The translations under genes were made by a program, and so were the position numbers. This document shows, one piece after another, positions 27,001 to 36,166 of a stretch of DNA of 64,000 nt (the stretch's first letter is position 1; each line of letters begins with the position of its first letter). Origin of the DNA: Paulinella micropora (lineage: Eukaryota; Cercozoa; Imbricatea; Euglyphida); assembly GCA_009731375.1 (NCBI GenBank), contig BJOX01000217.1, positions 26,435 through 90,434 of the forward strand, given 5' to 3'. The notes beneath the pieces are model-generated. The model did not search any database. It was given only the letters and a program-made list of their open reading frames with translations, and was not told the origin of the DNA.

Positions 27001-27343
27001 GCCGTTCTACAAAGTTTCTAACAGCATTGATTGACCGCTTCAATTCGTTAGCTCTGTATATTCCTCTGACTGGTCCATGATATCCTTCATAATCCAGATG
27101 GACGAGATAGCTTGTATTTGGATTTAGCTCTTGGAGACGAGCTTCCCATCCTGGAGCATATGGTATAATGAGTGAGCCTTGCCTGCCGACGAGTTCGGGG
27201 CGGCCGCCAGTTAATCTGTTTATAAGTCGCAGTGCGGTTGGAGTGGTAATGCGATACCATCTTCTTTTGCCTCTTGACCTGATGTAGTCGCCTCGTCGCT
27301 CAATTTGGTAGAGCGGAAATAGTTCTGGTTGGTATTGGTCCAT
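24032..27343 (-). CDS. PolB fused to SF1 (Pif1-like) helicase
   Basis: 1103 residues. Residues ~150-240 contain INCVLECI and CNDYHATLI, an arrangement reminiscent of an OTU-type Cys/His pair (weak). Residues ~400-700 carry family B polymerase motifs: IDMVKAYTNAS (motif A Asp), LAKATNLLVGTLN (motif B Lys), YSNTDSIAYEGE (motif C, TDS). No clear 3'-5' exonuclease is seen. Residues ~770-1103 are an SF1 helicase: GKAGTGKSEM (Walker A), TIDEVSML (Walker B), ILFGHLAQLPCPDP (motif III), LDTNYRQ (motif IV), and IHCAQGRT and ALSRAT near the end (V/VI). One polypeptide thus combines polymerase and helicase for genome replication. It is transcribed opposite to the late block. Confidence 0.85.
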   Translation of the reverse strand: MDQYQPELFPLYQIERRGDYIRSRGKRRWYRITTPTALRLINRLTGGRPELVGRQGSLIIPYAPGWEARLQELNPNTSYLVHLDYEGYHGPVRGIYRANELKRSINAVRNFVERQARFYEQREDKDLKVITIDQVNPQNNAVIPMAQGEINCVLECIMKDFPNPNNRKRKRDHIIIDRFKEIKYATEKDIDEMEDFIRCRIYVFDGMNILWRASTKEYPKQIIIRCNDYHATLIQGKQKDVCIQHIKSIELLYDINENIPEPRPQYATNHEASNVKLSTNQYENKWVSQEELNNIQTKLELEHKECYSMTDQSGNVVGIVDKENKLNYKCSDRFKHASFVPKDTSAWSLPSYFKQLFIECLIKKHKPKFHTQITEPNILRHVKSGEIPFHHIFKHHAKNPSKIHQIDMVKAYTNASLGNMGEMSSYFNEYPTAPRNILNINQNMTQEYYDMVKPLHGYAVFDYDQAHLTVPTFFNGYTTKGTQCQPIPALLYMFDQGVKIFIKRIYIADDHFNPFKTFSDLTLNMEDYYCDTPGYEQNTLAKATNLLVGTLNTNIHRTQQVSTISKSYNERIHFMMKEKGYRLLFLKRVPYDKERYAEMKDDLLPERMIYTYQDTNPTDNIFQMSHLTGYVLAYQKIVLHNQMLKLVNSGRTLLYSNTDSIAYEGEYMKTGREFRPEVLEQDEFIAPQLNMTCFVSYINGEPQITYQRHSGFKDLLPLQKFLETPHKQYPEFSAFENVQLPDYSTKDEYKPLPEQELLLIHGKAGTGKSEMIKYLTGQPSKYTNEHFKDKKTLSTAMTHNARQVINSEYTLQKILTMLYHRLPLPIPVGEDAIKHRITIDEVSMLTSKNLESLDHMLRKYTKINRPFGGVSIILFGHLAQLPCPDPTSEPFHKSKTFKLFTKINLDTNYRQAKDLVLQSILNKVEDYYKVGGNELSQHKAKDCLPDILTLEELDALNKQVKPHPKPTDPNPPLILHHSNNNVHESNNKMLQNKPLKTGHQVVFRCNTISKKVHNGDIHTITKDTKEHIFITIDNIEQKFDRKKTIPDKKPYADIQPTFSSTIHCAQGRTTPVWINIDSVSMNLLYVALSRATCLNDVGLSNEL

Positions 27344-27453
27344 TGTATATAGATAGGCAGGATAAATTTTTTGAAAAATAAATATTTAATGCTTTACATA
27401 TATGTATATTATTTGTTTAGATGTAAAATGCTTTACCAAAAAAAAATTATTGA

Positions 27454-27657
27454 TTAATTTGACTGAGTAAGTAGCTCTTCTAACTCCTGTATCTTCTTTT
27501 TGTATTCTTCTATATCTTGTGTATATTGTATTAACTTCTGTGCTTTGGCTCGCCGTTCTTCGTTTAGGCGGTCTTTATTACGGTAATAGTAGGCGAGAGC
27601 TTTCTCATTATTCCTTTTTCTCCTTTCGTCTCCTTCATATATCTTTGGTCGTGGCAT
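27454..27657 (-). CDS. Small basic protein with AYYYRNKDR motif
   Basis: 67 residues. MPRPKIYEGDERRKRNNEK, then ALAYYYRNKDRLNEERR, then a coiled coil ending LEELLTQSN. E2 encodes a protein of the same plan (32748-32975). The basic stretch plus leucine-spaced coil suggests a small DNA-binding dimer, but no family is certain. It sits upstream of PolB on the same strand, so it may be early. Confidence 0.6.
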   Translation of the reverse strand: MPRPKIYEGDERRKRNNEKALAYYYRNKDRLNEERRAKAQKLIQYTQDIEEYKKKIQELEELLTQSN

Positions 27658-27719
27658 GTCTTACCTCCTATGTCGGTAGATGTATATATATGTAATATTA
27701 TTTTTATAAATGTAAATAA

Positions 27720-28013
27720 TTATTTAATATTATGTAAGGCTATTCTAACATTTAATTGTTTTTTTGCTTCAATACAAATAGTCATCTTATATAATTCTTT
27801 TTTTGATTTGTTCGGTTTATTTGCTATTTCCTGAACTTGCTTATCCCAAAAGTCATTCGCTTTTCTGTATCGTTCAATGAGGTCTTTTCTCGTATATAGT
27901 TCAATTGAAAGGTCGTCAGCTTGTGCTTCGGGAAAATATCTATTGTATTTTTCTTTCAATTCGTTATCAGCTTGTATGAATAATGACATATCGTTATTCT
28001 GCTTGTTTGACAT
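27720..28013 (-). CDS. Small helical protein, unknown
   Basis: 97 residues, predicted mostly helical (DNELKEKYNRYF, YTRKDLIERYRKANDFWDKQ). First gene inside the right TIR. TATATATGTAATATTATTTTTATAAATGTAAA precedes both this gene and the one at 27454, which suggests a shared early promoter. No family recognised. Confidence 0.55.
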   Translation of the reverse strand: MSNKQNNDMSLFIQADNELKEKYNRYFPEAQADDLSIELYTRKDLIERYRKANDFWDKQVQEIANKPNKSKKELYKMTICIEAKKQLNVRIALHNIK

Positions 28014-28046
28014 CTTATATATATGTAATATTATTTTTATAAATGT

Positions 28047-28453
28047 AAAACATAATCGAAACCAAACGGCACAAAAAGAAAAAGATAATTTTTGATTTGT
28101 AGATTTCCTTTTTTTATTTCGGGGACCAAAGGGCCGAAATGGTCATCGCAATGCGGTATGTCGTAAAGTGCGGACCATTTTGGCGTTTCTTTATTTTTTT
28201 CCACAAACCCACGATTTTTGTGGGATTGGATTTTCTGTTTTTTTCTCTCTGCTCGTTTTTCTTGTTTTTGTGGGGATTTATGCTGTTATCTCTTTTATAT
28301 GAACAGATATGTCAAAAATGGCAAACGATAGCAAAATTCAAAAGGACAGGGGGGCGGGGGAGCCTTAGAAACCCCCCCCCTGTCCTCGTCCTTTTTTCCA
28401 GTGGTCAAGTTCTACCATCTGGGCGCTGTCGCCAGTTCGATTCCCGTCGGTGC
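28047..28453 (-). repeat. E1 right terminal inverted repeat
   Basis: Inverted copy of 6820-7225. Because the integrase gene runs into the left copy, this right copy carries an orphan fragment of the integrase C-terminus (frame ending KKKKIIFDL, stop near 28100) on the plus strand. The outermost bases read as CGGTGC followed by CACCA. Confidence 0.95.

Positions 28454-28460
<7 letters not shown>
28395..28460 (+). other. tRNA 3'-half-like sequence at E1 terminus
   Basis: The terminal ~60 bases contain TGGTCAAGTTC (A-box-like), CAGTTCGATTCCC (B-box/T-loop-like) and end CGGTGCCACCA, like a tRNA acceptor with CCA. I cannot find the matching 5' acceptor strand, so this is not a full tRNA gene. The inverted copy is at 6820-6875. 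It may be a tRNA-derived end, a pol III element or coincidence. Confidence 0.4.
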
Positions 28461-30261
<1,801 letters not shown>

Positions 30262-30665
30262 ATCATTTATGTATTCGCGACTTGTCCAACCGCAAAGTAT
30301 GAAACAAGCATTAAAAACATAAAAAACCAACATTAGAGATATAGAAAACATACATAGAAAACAAAAAAGTGTCTAATGTCTAACATAAGTTTTTTCTAAC
30401 TGAGCACATTAAGAGAGATTTTGACGAAAAGACACATAAACCATATTTTCATTTCATAAAAATATATATAAACTGCGTGTATATGGTTTATGTGTCTTTT
30501 CGTCAAAATATCTCTTAATGTGCTCAGTTAGAAAAAATTTATGTTAGACATTAGACACTTTTTTGTTTTCTATGTATGTTTTCTATATGTCTAATGTTGG
30601 TTTTTTATGTTTTTAATGCTTGTTTCATACTTTGCGGTTGGACAAGTCGCGAATACATAAATGAT
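30262..30665. repeat. Terminal interrupted palindrome of E2, left
   Basis: Arms 30262-30446 and 30481-30665 (185 bases each) are reverse complements with few mismatches. The 34-base spacer is AT-rich and not symmetrical. The arms start ATCATTTATGTATTCGCGAC. Such a structure can fold into a large hairpin and resembles an unresolved telomere of a linear genome with closed ends. Confidence 0.9.
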
Positions 30666-30732
30666 CACAGAGGTGGGGGGGAGGGGGGAGATAACACAAT
30701 TAGAAAACCCAGTCAATTCAATAAAAATTATT

Positions 30733-31228
30733 TTAATCAATTGGGACAATCCAATTAATGCTATCTTCATTTTCTCCCACTTTTTTCATTAAGGCGGAAA
30801 GAGAAGGAAAGACAAGGATTTCCTCCCTCCCCCCAACCTGGAGCGAAACGAGAAAGTACGTTTTCTTTCTCGGGTTCCTCATGGTTCTGTCCAGAGGAAC
30901 CCAAGCGAAAAGATAATCCTCACTTCGCTCGTTCGCATGGCGAGTGAAATACTTGACGTCCTTTTGGAAGGCGTCAAAACCATCCACCAAACCGACGCCA
31001 ACAAACCCAGCAGACACACGTATGAATTTCGCGTCGTCTTCGTTTTCAGGGGCTTTCTTCTCAACTCGCGCCCAAGTCTTCCAGAAACCTAAAACCACAT
31101 TTCATTATCGCAAAAAAGAAACGATAGAGTTAGGAATTACCTGCAGGGGCAGGGGTAGGGGTAGGGGCGGGAGTTGGATTGATGTTCATTCTGCCAACTC
31201 CTTCAACCATTTCGTCTGGCTCCCCCAT
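30733..31228 (-). CDS. Intron-containing TIR gene, unknown
   Basis: Exon 1 runs from ATG 31228 to 31141 (Met-Gly-Glu-Pro start, then a Pro/Ala/Thr repeat). A 52-base GT-AG intron spans 31140-31089 (GTAATT ... TTTTAG), and exon 2 runs 31088-30733. Splicing restores one frame of about 147 residues. The product has a Trp/Lys-rich segment (FWKTWARVEKK) and FIRVSAGFVGVGLVDGFDAF and ends NWIVPID. No family recognised. The intron and the relatively GC-rich composition suggest acquisition from a host gene. The second copy is expected in the right TIR gap. Confidence 0.55.
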
Positions 31229-31331
31229 AGTCTATTACACACACCAAAAGCATGTGTAATAGAAATTTCTTTGAATGAGGGTGGGGTTTGAACCCCTGGT
31301 TTTTAAAAAAACCATTTGACACTAAGTCTTT

Positions 31332-31517
31332 TTATTCCGAGTTGCTACCAACACTCTCGGTTCTATAGACTCTGTGCATGTTTCTATCGTTTTTGCTACT
31401 AATAGAGATATTAATACTATCATTTACGTGTTCATCAATACCATCACTGGAATATTTGTTGAAAGAGGTATTAAACGATAAATACTCTTTCTCAATTCCA
31501 TAGATAATATTGTTCAT
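31332..31517 (-). CDS. Small ORF in E2 TIR (uncertain)
   Basis: 61 residues, polar (DGIDEHVNDSINISISSKNDRN). Directly downstream on the same strand (about 31275-31330) lies a T-arm-like GGGGTTCAAACCCC and a TGGTTTTT/AAAAACCA inverted repeat. No homologue is visible in E1. Could be a real small gene or chance. Confidence 0.25.
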   Translation of the reverse strand: MNNIIYGIEKEYLSFNTSFNKYSSDGIDEHVNDSINISISSKNDRNMHRVYRTESVGSNSE

Positions 31518-31570
31518 GACAATAGCGGAAAGTTGACCACGATTATCTTTTTTCCATTTATAGAAATTAT

Positions 31571-31870
31571 CTAATTCTTTACTTTTTTCTGTTCCAATTT
31601 CTTTTTTCTCATGCGAATAAGTTTATCCTCATCTACTTCCTTATTTTCAATACTTAATCGTCGCAACATCTCATTGATAGCCTCAACCTTGACTATGTCA
31701 GGCTGTTTCTTTTCAACGAGACGAGAGATTTCTTTGTCTGCTTTAGAAATTCTTTCTTCGCATATTATTTTATCTTTTTTGAGGCGATCTATTCCTCTCT
31801 TCATTGTTTCAAATATTTCAATCCATTCATTTTTGGTTTTAATTCTATCCAAAATTGTATCTTCAGCCAT
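31571..31870 (-). CDS. Coiled-coil protein in E2 left TIR
   Basis: From ATG 31870 about 99 residues: MAEDTILDRIKTKNEWIEIF, a Lys/Glu-rich coiled coil (KADKEISRLVEKK), then a basic end (RMRKKKLEQKK). The frame extends upstream to 31939 through a region with TTGGCGCA repeats; the shorter start is more natural. The same gene is present in the right TIR (53222 to the gap). Function unknown. Confidence 0.55.
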   Translation of the reverse strand: MAEDTILDRIKTKNEWIEIFETMKRGIDRLKKDKIICEERISKADKEISRLVEKKQPDIVKVEAINEMLRRLSIENKEVDEDKLIRMRKKKLEQKKVKN

Positions 31871-32034
31871 ACTTGTTGCGCCAAAAAAACGAAGTTTTGA
31901 CGCAACCAAATATTTCGCAGTAAGGTGTTTTTGGCGCATTGGCGCATGGTGGTATTCGCGGAAATAGAATTTTCTAGAATTTAACGTGTGGCTGATAAAT
32001 TCAAATACTTTCTTTTTACCAATTTATTCAGGAA

Positions 32035-32120
32035 TTCATATGCTGGGAAAATCGTTAGTAAGCACTCCTTGGAAAAATTGGTCGCCAGTTCAACTCTGGA
32101 TGATATTTCCATATACATGT
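32035..32120 (+). ncRNA. Second tRNA-like element in E2 left TIR
   Basis: Contains ATCGTTAGTAAGCACTCC and GTCGCCAGTTCAACTCTGG, a diverged copy of the element at 32195-32279 with a weaker outer stem (GGGAAAAT against ATATTTCC). The inverted copy lies at about 52980-53065. Confidence 0.35.
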
Positions 32121-32194
32121 CTCTCCTTTCTATTTTTTTTTCGTCCGTATCAAATAATTCAAATACTTTTTTTTTTACCAACTTGGCAGGCGGA

Positions 32195-32279
32195 GTATGA
32201 TATGTTAAATGGTTAGCGAGCAAGCTGTTGAAAAATTGGTTGCCAGTTCAATTCTGGTTTATTGTTTAACATATCATAC
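32195..32279 (+). ncRNA. tRNA-like hairpin in E2 left TIR
   Basis: A perfect 14-bp terminal stem (GTATGATATGTTAA against TTAACATATCATAC) encloses 57 bases containing ATGGTTAGCGAGC (D-arm-like) and CCAGTTCAATTCTGG (T-arm-like with a 4-bp stem and TTCAATT loop). The anticodon arm does not fold cleanly. The right-arm copy is 52815-52899. Candidate viral tRNA-like RNA or a structured site; transcription is unproven. Confidence 0.4.
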
Positions 32280-32356
32280 ATCATGCCTTTTTTGCCATAA
32301 CGTTTTTTTTGGATGAATATAAGAGCAGGGTGAGTGAAAATATCCTCTCCTGTTGC

Positions 32357-32495
32357 TGTCCAACCTTAAGGTCGGCCACGGCCAAGTCGGTTTTTTAAAG
32401 GTTGGACACTTTTTTGTTATTAAATTTCAATATTTATTATATATATAATTCTTCTTCGTATTACACATTTTTTATATTGTCCAACCTGTCCAACC
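32357..32495. promoter_or_regulatory. TGTCCAACC repeat array
   Basis: TGTCCAACC at 32357-32365, its inverse at 32400-32408, and two directly abutting copies at 32478-32486 and 32487-32495. The same 9-mer sits in both arms of the terminal palindrome (30283-30291 and inverse at 30636-30644). Mirrored in the right TIR. Iteron-like; a binding site for a replication or resolution protein is inference. Confidence 0.55.
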
Positions 32496-32576
32496 TTTTA
32501 TTAAAAAAAAGTAATTTTTTTTCCTCTCCCCTTTTTATTATACCCCCTCTAAAATAGTTTCTAAAAAAAAGGGTCG

Positions 32577-32659
32577 GACTCGGACACCTCGGCCTTCATT
32601 AATACTAAGACGAATCGTCGCACTTAGACTGCTCAATACCACTCTCAAGTGTCCGAGTC
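32577..32659. repeat. Interrupted palindrome at the TIR inner edge
   Basis: GACTCGGACAC (32577) and GTGTCCGAGTC (32649) are inverted, enclosing CTAAG...CTTAG and GACGAATCGTC, all roughly centred near 32616. Copied in the right TIR at about 52434-52515. Candidate origin or recombination site. Confidence 0.5.
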
Positions 32660-32747
32660 GCCACAACGGCGTTTTCGCGTTTCTAGCGCGGGTGGATTTT
32701 CTATTTAAAATGATTAAAATAATATAATTATATATATAAGAGACATA

Positions 32748-32975
32748 ATGCCGAGGACACCTCAATTCACCAAGGAAGAAATCGTTCAACGGAGAAGGGA
32801 AAGGGCGAAAGCATTTTTGAAGGCTCATCCTGATAAGAATAGGGAAAATGCGAAGGCATACTATTACAAGAACCAAGAGAGAATAAAATTATTGCGGAAG
32901 GAGAAATACGAAAAACAAAAAGCCGAATTGCTTGAATTAAGGGCTTTTCGTAATAGTATGTTAAACAATATATAA
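32748..32975 (+). CDS. Small basic protein with AYYYKNQER motif
   Basis: 75 residues: MPRTPQFTKEEIVQRRRER, then ENAKAYYYKNQERIKLLRKE, and a Leu-spaced helix. Same plan as E1 27454-27657. First gene inside the left TIR, reading inward, preceded by TATATATAAGAGACATA. A small dimeric DNA-binding role is plausible but unproven. Confidence 0.6.
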   Translation: MPRTPQFTKEEIVQRRRERAKAFLKAHPDKNRENAKAYYYKNQERIKLLRKEKYEKQKAELLELRAFRNSMLNNI

Positions 32976-33016
32976 TTTATTTTATATATAAAAATATATA
33001 CACTATTATATAAACC

Positions 33017-33145
33017 ATGGACACCTCTCACAGCCGATCGTATTGGACATATGAAGACTTACAACTCCATTTGGATTACGTGAATGGAAGTTATTTTCTA
33101 AATCTAGTCAATGCAGTTTCGTTTCTATCACCCGATGGAAAGTGA
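33017..33145 (+). CDS. Very small ORF upstream of the zinc protein
   Basis: 42 codons from ATG 33017 (MDTSHSRSYWTYEDLQLHLD) to TGA. TATATAAACC precedes it. It may be an independent mini-gene or a leader, or the original N-terminus of the next gene. No family recognised. Confidence 0.3.
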   Translation: MDTSHSRSYWTYEDLQLHLDYVNGSYFLNLVNAVSFLSPDGK

Positions 33146-33166
33146 AACACGAACGACTGGAAACTT

Positions 33167-33529
33167 ATGGAAAGTATAGAAAAAGGGGAAGAACAATATT
33201 GCTGTTGCTCACACGAGATTACAAAGAATTACATCGTAAAAAATGTAAAAAACGGAAGCGAAATGGTGCTAGGCTCTGAATGTATTAAGCGGTTTAAGAA
33301 CGATAAAATGAACGAAGACCTATCGTTGCTTATCCGCACCCTTGACAATCCAAACATTAAATTTTGTTGTTATTGCAATAGCAACAGGGCAATTCCAAAA
33401 AAGATTGTAGAAAAGTATCCGAACAGGTACAAGTATTATCACAAAGCCTGCTTAATAAATAGATTGAAGCATTGCGAACGTTGCGGACAATTCAAAGGAT
33501 TTATCCAATGCGGGTGCTTGAATAAGTAA
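33167..33529 (+). CDS. Zinc-ribbon-like protein
   Basis: 120 residues. CCCSHEITKNYIVKNV and GSEMVLGSECIKRF form a C/H zinc motif followed by a glycine turn and Cys, a layout found in small viral and phage zinc proteins. CCYCN...YYHKAC and HCERCGQFKGFIQCGC form a second zinc cluster. Likely two zinc-binding knuckles, nucleic-acid binding. It precedes the primase gene on the same strand. Confidence 0.6.
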   Translation: MESIEKGEEQYCCCSHEITKNYIVKNVKNGSEMVLGSECIKRFKNDKMNEDLSLLIRTLDNPNIKFCCYCNSNRAIPKKIVEKYPNRYKYYHKACLINRLKHCERCGQFKGFIQCGCLNK

Positions 33530-33670
33530 GAAAAGAAACAAGTTGTTTTTTTTGTCATAACGATATATAAAATATTATAATTACCTATTAAGGACAACAC
33601 CATACATGGATATACGGATATATAGAATAATTAATTTATTTTTATAAAAAAATCCGAGCGACTATATAAC

Positions 33671-35194
33671 ATGACCGCACCGACACTGACCAATGGACAA
33701 TGGTATTGGAAACAAGAAGAAGCACTGAGAGATAAACCACAAGATGCGGTTCTTATCAAGTGGGGAAATAAACAAGTCGCCACTATGCCGTGCCAAGAAG
33801 ATTTCATTGAATTGATTGAAAAAACGCCCAATGACCAAAAGCAATACTATGAAGTATTAATGGAAAACAAACCCCAACGAATGTTTGCCGACATTGATGG
33901 CGATGAATTATCAATCTCACGAGAAAAAATGTATGAGCGGTGGAACACGCTTATGGAAAACGTATTTGCTAATATGGGTTTGAAGTATAATCCCAAAAAA
34001 GCCAAATACTTAGACGCGAGCAAGAATGGTAAAATGTCGTGCCATTTTTCTTACGATAACTGCTTGGTGTTTAAAAACTGCGAAACACAAAGAGAGTTTT
34101 GGAAGTATGTGGAAGTGGTGATTGAAAAAGATTATCCCAACCTTTGCTTCACGTTTGAACGAGCCGACAAGAATATTGAGTTGCGAACCATACTTGATAT
34201 TTCCGTCTATAACAAAAATAGGGCTTTCCGCACTATCTACTCTCATAAAGAGGATAGCGACCGCGTTTTGCTTCCGTATTCATATACACCAAAAACAAAC
34301 ACTTTGAAACTGCTACAAGATGTAGAAATAGATGATTATCTGGTTATGCGCCCCGATGACAATACATTCTACGATGTCAAAATTCCCGAATATACAACTT
34401 TGAAGCGATATCAACATATTACATTGGACGAAATACGCGAAATTATACTCAGCAAAATACCAAATGTAGAAATTGTTGAAATAAAGCAGAGAATGTTTGT
34501 TTTAAAGACCATAGGAACACGATTATGTATTATAAACGGAGAAGAAAATAAAAGCGACAATTGCTATGTAGTATGGAGAAGAGACGGGTTGTATTTCTAC
34601 TGCCACGATAGCACTTGCGAGGGTAAAGGCATGAAAATTCACGAATTATCACCCCCTATCGTCCGTAATATCAACACGATTGATGACCTGCGCCGACTCG
34701 CCAGCGAATGTAAAAGCGTAGAAAAATTCAAAGAGTTGATAGACACTGCTTTGGCCTGGATGAATGAATCATACACTTTCGCTAATTTAGCCAAGCCGAC
34801 TATAATTGAAGAATATGTTGATTCAAAAGGCAAAAGGTATTTCGCTACAACATCAGCAATGGAATCATTCTTCAAAAACAAAAGAGTAAAGACCAATCTA
34901 TCAAAGGAGGACTGGATAGCGCTACGAAAAAACCCCGCAAAATTGAACGTTGTTGATTTGTATAAAATATGGACTACACACCCGAGAAGACGCGAAGTAA
35001 ATGACGTAATCTTTCACCCCAAGGCATACTTTGATAACGACAAACAAGGGTTTTATAACTTGTTTAAGGGCTTTGAAATTCCAGCAGACACATTAGGAGA
35101 CGTGAAATCATTCACGGCAGAAGAAGAAAAAAATGAAGCATTCTTTCAACATATCCTAAACCGATGGTGTGGGGGGGAGGCAAGATATATATAA
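33671..35194 (+). CDS. Primase part of primase-SF3 helicase (frameshifted 3')
   Basis: 507 residues. Archaeo-eukaryotic primase features: MFADIDGDE with the metal-binding D-x-D, a conserved CHFSYDN region, and LRTILDISVYNKNRAFRTIY, as in viral Prim-Pol. The middle part (CYVVWRRDGLYFYCHDSTCEG) resembles a zinc-binding segment. The frame ends soon after a run of seven G at about 35170; the helicase follows one frame over. The two form a D5-like replication protein in related viruses. Preceded by ACTATATAAC-ATG. Confidence 0.8.
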   Translation: MTAPTLTNGQWYWKQEEALRDKPQDAVLIKWGNKQVATMPCQEDFIELIEKTPNDQKQYYEVLMENKPQRMFADIDGDELSISREKMYERWNTLMENVFANMGLKYNPKKAKYLDASKNGKMSCHFSYDNCLVFKNCETQREFWKYVEVVIEKDYPNLCFTFERADKNIELRTILDISVYNKNRAFRTIYSHKEDSDRVLLPYSYTPKTNTLKLLQDVEIDDYLVMRPDDNTFYDVKIPEYTTLKRYQHITLDEIREIILSKIPNVEIVEIKQRMFVLKTIGTRLCIINGEENKSDNCYVVWRRDGLYFYCHDSTCEGKGMKIHELSPPIVRNINTIDDLRRLASECKSVEKFKELIDTALAWMNESYTFANLAKPTIIEEYVDSKGKRYFATTSAMESFFKNKRVKTNLSKEDWIALRKNPAKLNVVDLYKIWTTHPRRREVNDVIFHPKAYFDNDKQGFYNLFKGFEIPADTLGDVKSFTAEEEKNEAFFQHILNRWCGGEARYI

Positions 35195-36122
35195 AAAGGT
35201 GCTTGATATGTTTGCGAGCATTTACCAAAAGCCGTGGCAAAAACTACACTTATTATTGGTTTTGACAAGCACTGAACGAGCAGGTAAGGGTATTATTCTT
35301 GAAATATTCAAAGACATAATTGGTGCCGATTATTACTTCCAGCCGTCCGACGTTAGAGAAATATTAGGCGATTTCAATGCGCAACTCGCAAAAGCAATCG
35401 TAGTATTTATGGACGAAATGGTATGGGGTGGTGATAAAGAACGAGCGGGAACAATTAAGAAACTCGTATCAGAAAACACGCTCACACTTAAACAAAAATA
35501 TTTACCAAATCTAACATTAGAAAATATGTTATTTCTAGTCCTTGCTTCAAACGAAGAATGGGTAGTGCCAGCGGGAACCACTGAGCAACGATGGCTCGTC
35601 CTTGAAGTTTCTGATGAACTGGCACTTATGAAAACAGACGAAAAGAGAAAAGTGATTGCGGATATCAGATCTATTGACAGGCAACGACTGGCGAAGTTTC
35701 TTCTTGAACGAGACCTTAGCGAGTTTAATGACCGCGAAACAATCATTACAAAGGGGCTACGAGAACAAAAAGTGAAATCTCTTTCAAAGTTGAGAAAGTG
35801 GTGGTTGGATTGCTTGAACTTGGGATATATTACAAACCAATTTCCAGGAATTCGTTTTGGTGAAGAAGTTTCAAAAGAAGAATTGTATGATGTGTATAAA
35901 GCAAATGCGAATGACCCGCACACTTCGCGGATTAGTTTCTGGACTAGTCTTAGAAAACTAATGCCAAATATGGTAGAAAAGAAGAAAACGATGGAAGCAG
36001 GTGTGCGAGTTAGATACGTAGATTTACCAACATTAGAAGAGTGTAAAAATCAATGGAAGGTTATTTATGGTGATAATGAATGGGCTTTTGACGATGACGA
36101 CGATGACGATGACGATGAATAA
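35169..36122 (+). CDS. SF3 helicase part of primase-helicase
   Basis: The frame opens in the same G run, without a convincing start of its own. Near residue 30 the P-loop reads LTSTERAGKGIILE, Walker B is AIVVFMDEM, and motif C is LVLASNEEW, followed by TTEQRW. These are SF3 helicase motifs of the D5/poxvirus-PLV type. The protein ends in an all-Asp tail. It most likely belongs to the preceding ORF; a single-base indel in a G7 tract, real or a sequencing error, splits them. Confidence 0.8.
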   Translation: MGGRQDIYKKVLDMFASIYQKPWQKLHLLLVLTSTERAGKGIILEIFKDIIGADYYFQPSDVREILGDFNAQLAKAIVVFMDEMVWGGDKERAGTIKKLVSENTLTLKQKYLPNLTLENMLFLVLASNEEWVVPAGTTEQRWLVLEVSDELALMKTDEKRKVIADIRSIDRQRLAKFLLERDLSEFNDRETIITKGLREQKVKSLSKLRKWWLDCLNLGYITNQFPGIRFGEEVSKEELYDVYKANANDPHTSRISFWTSLRKLMPNMVEKKKTMEAGVRVRYVDLPTLEECKNQWKVIYGDNEWAFDDDDDDDDDE

Positions 36123-36166
36123 ACAATATAAAAAAACGATTTTTTTTTGTTATGCTTATATATAAC

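Larger units (their letters stand above)
6820..28453. mobile_element. E1: endogenous Polinton-like virus with rve integrase
   Basis: A block of about 21.6 kb bounded by inverted repeats of about 406 bp. Inside are the hallmark genes of Polinton-like viruses: rve integrase, FtsK/HerA ATPase, adenain-like cysteine protease, penton, double-jelly-roll capsid protein, and a PolB fused to an SF1 helicase. Accessory genes are a fiber, spike, lipase, DCL-like/HNH protein and ExoX-C-like protein. Genes are packed, with late virion genes mostly on plus from 14.3 to 21.4 kb. An intact integrase and mostly intact frames suggest recent integration. Family-level placement is by gene content only. Confidence 0.9.
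30262..32693 (+). repeat. E2 left long terminal inverted repeat
   Basis: About 2432 bases matching the reverse complement of 52400-54814. It contains the terminal palindrome, an intron-containing gene, a coiled-coil gene, tRNA-like elements, TGTCCAACC repeats and, at the inner edge, a second interrupted palindrome. The inner boundary is where ...CTAGCGCGGGT stops matching. Confidence 0.9.
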
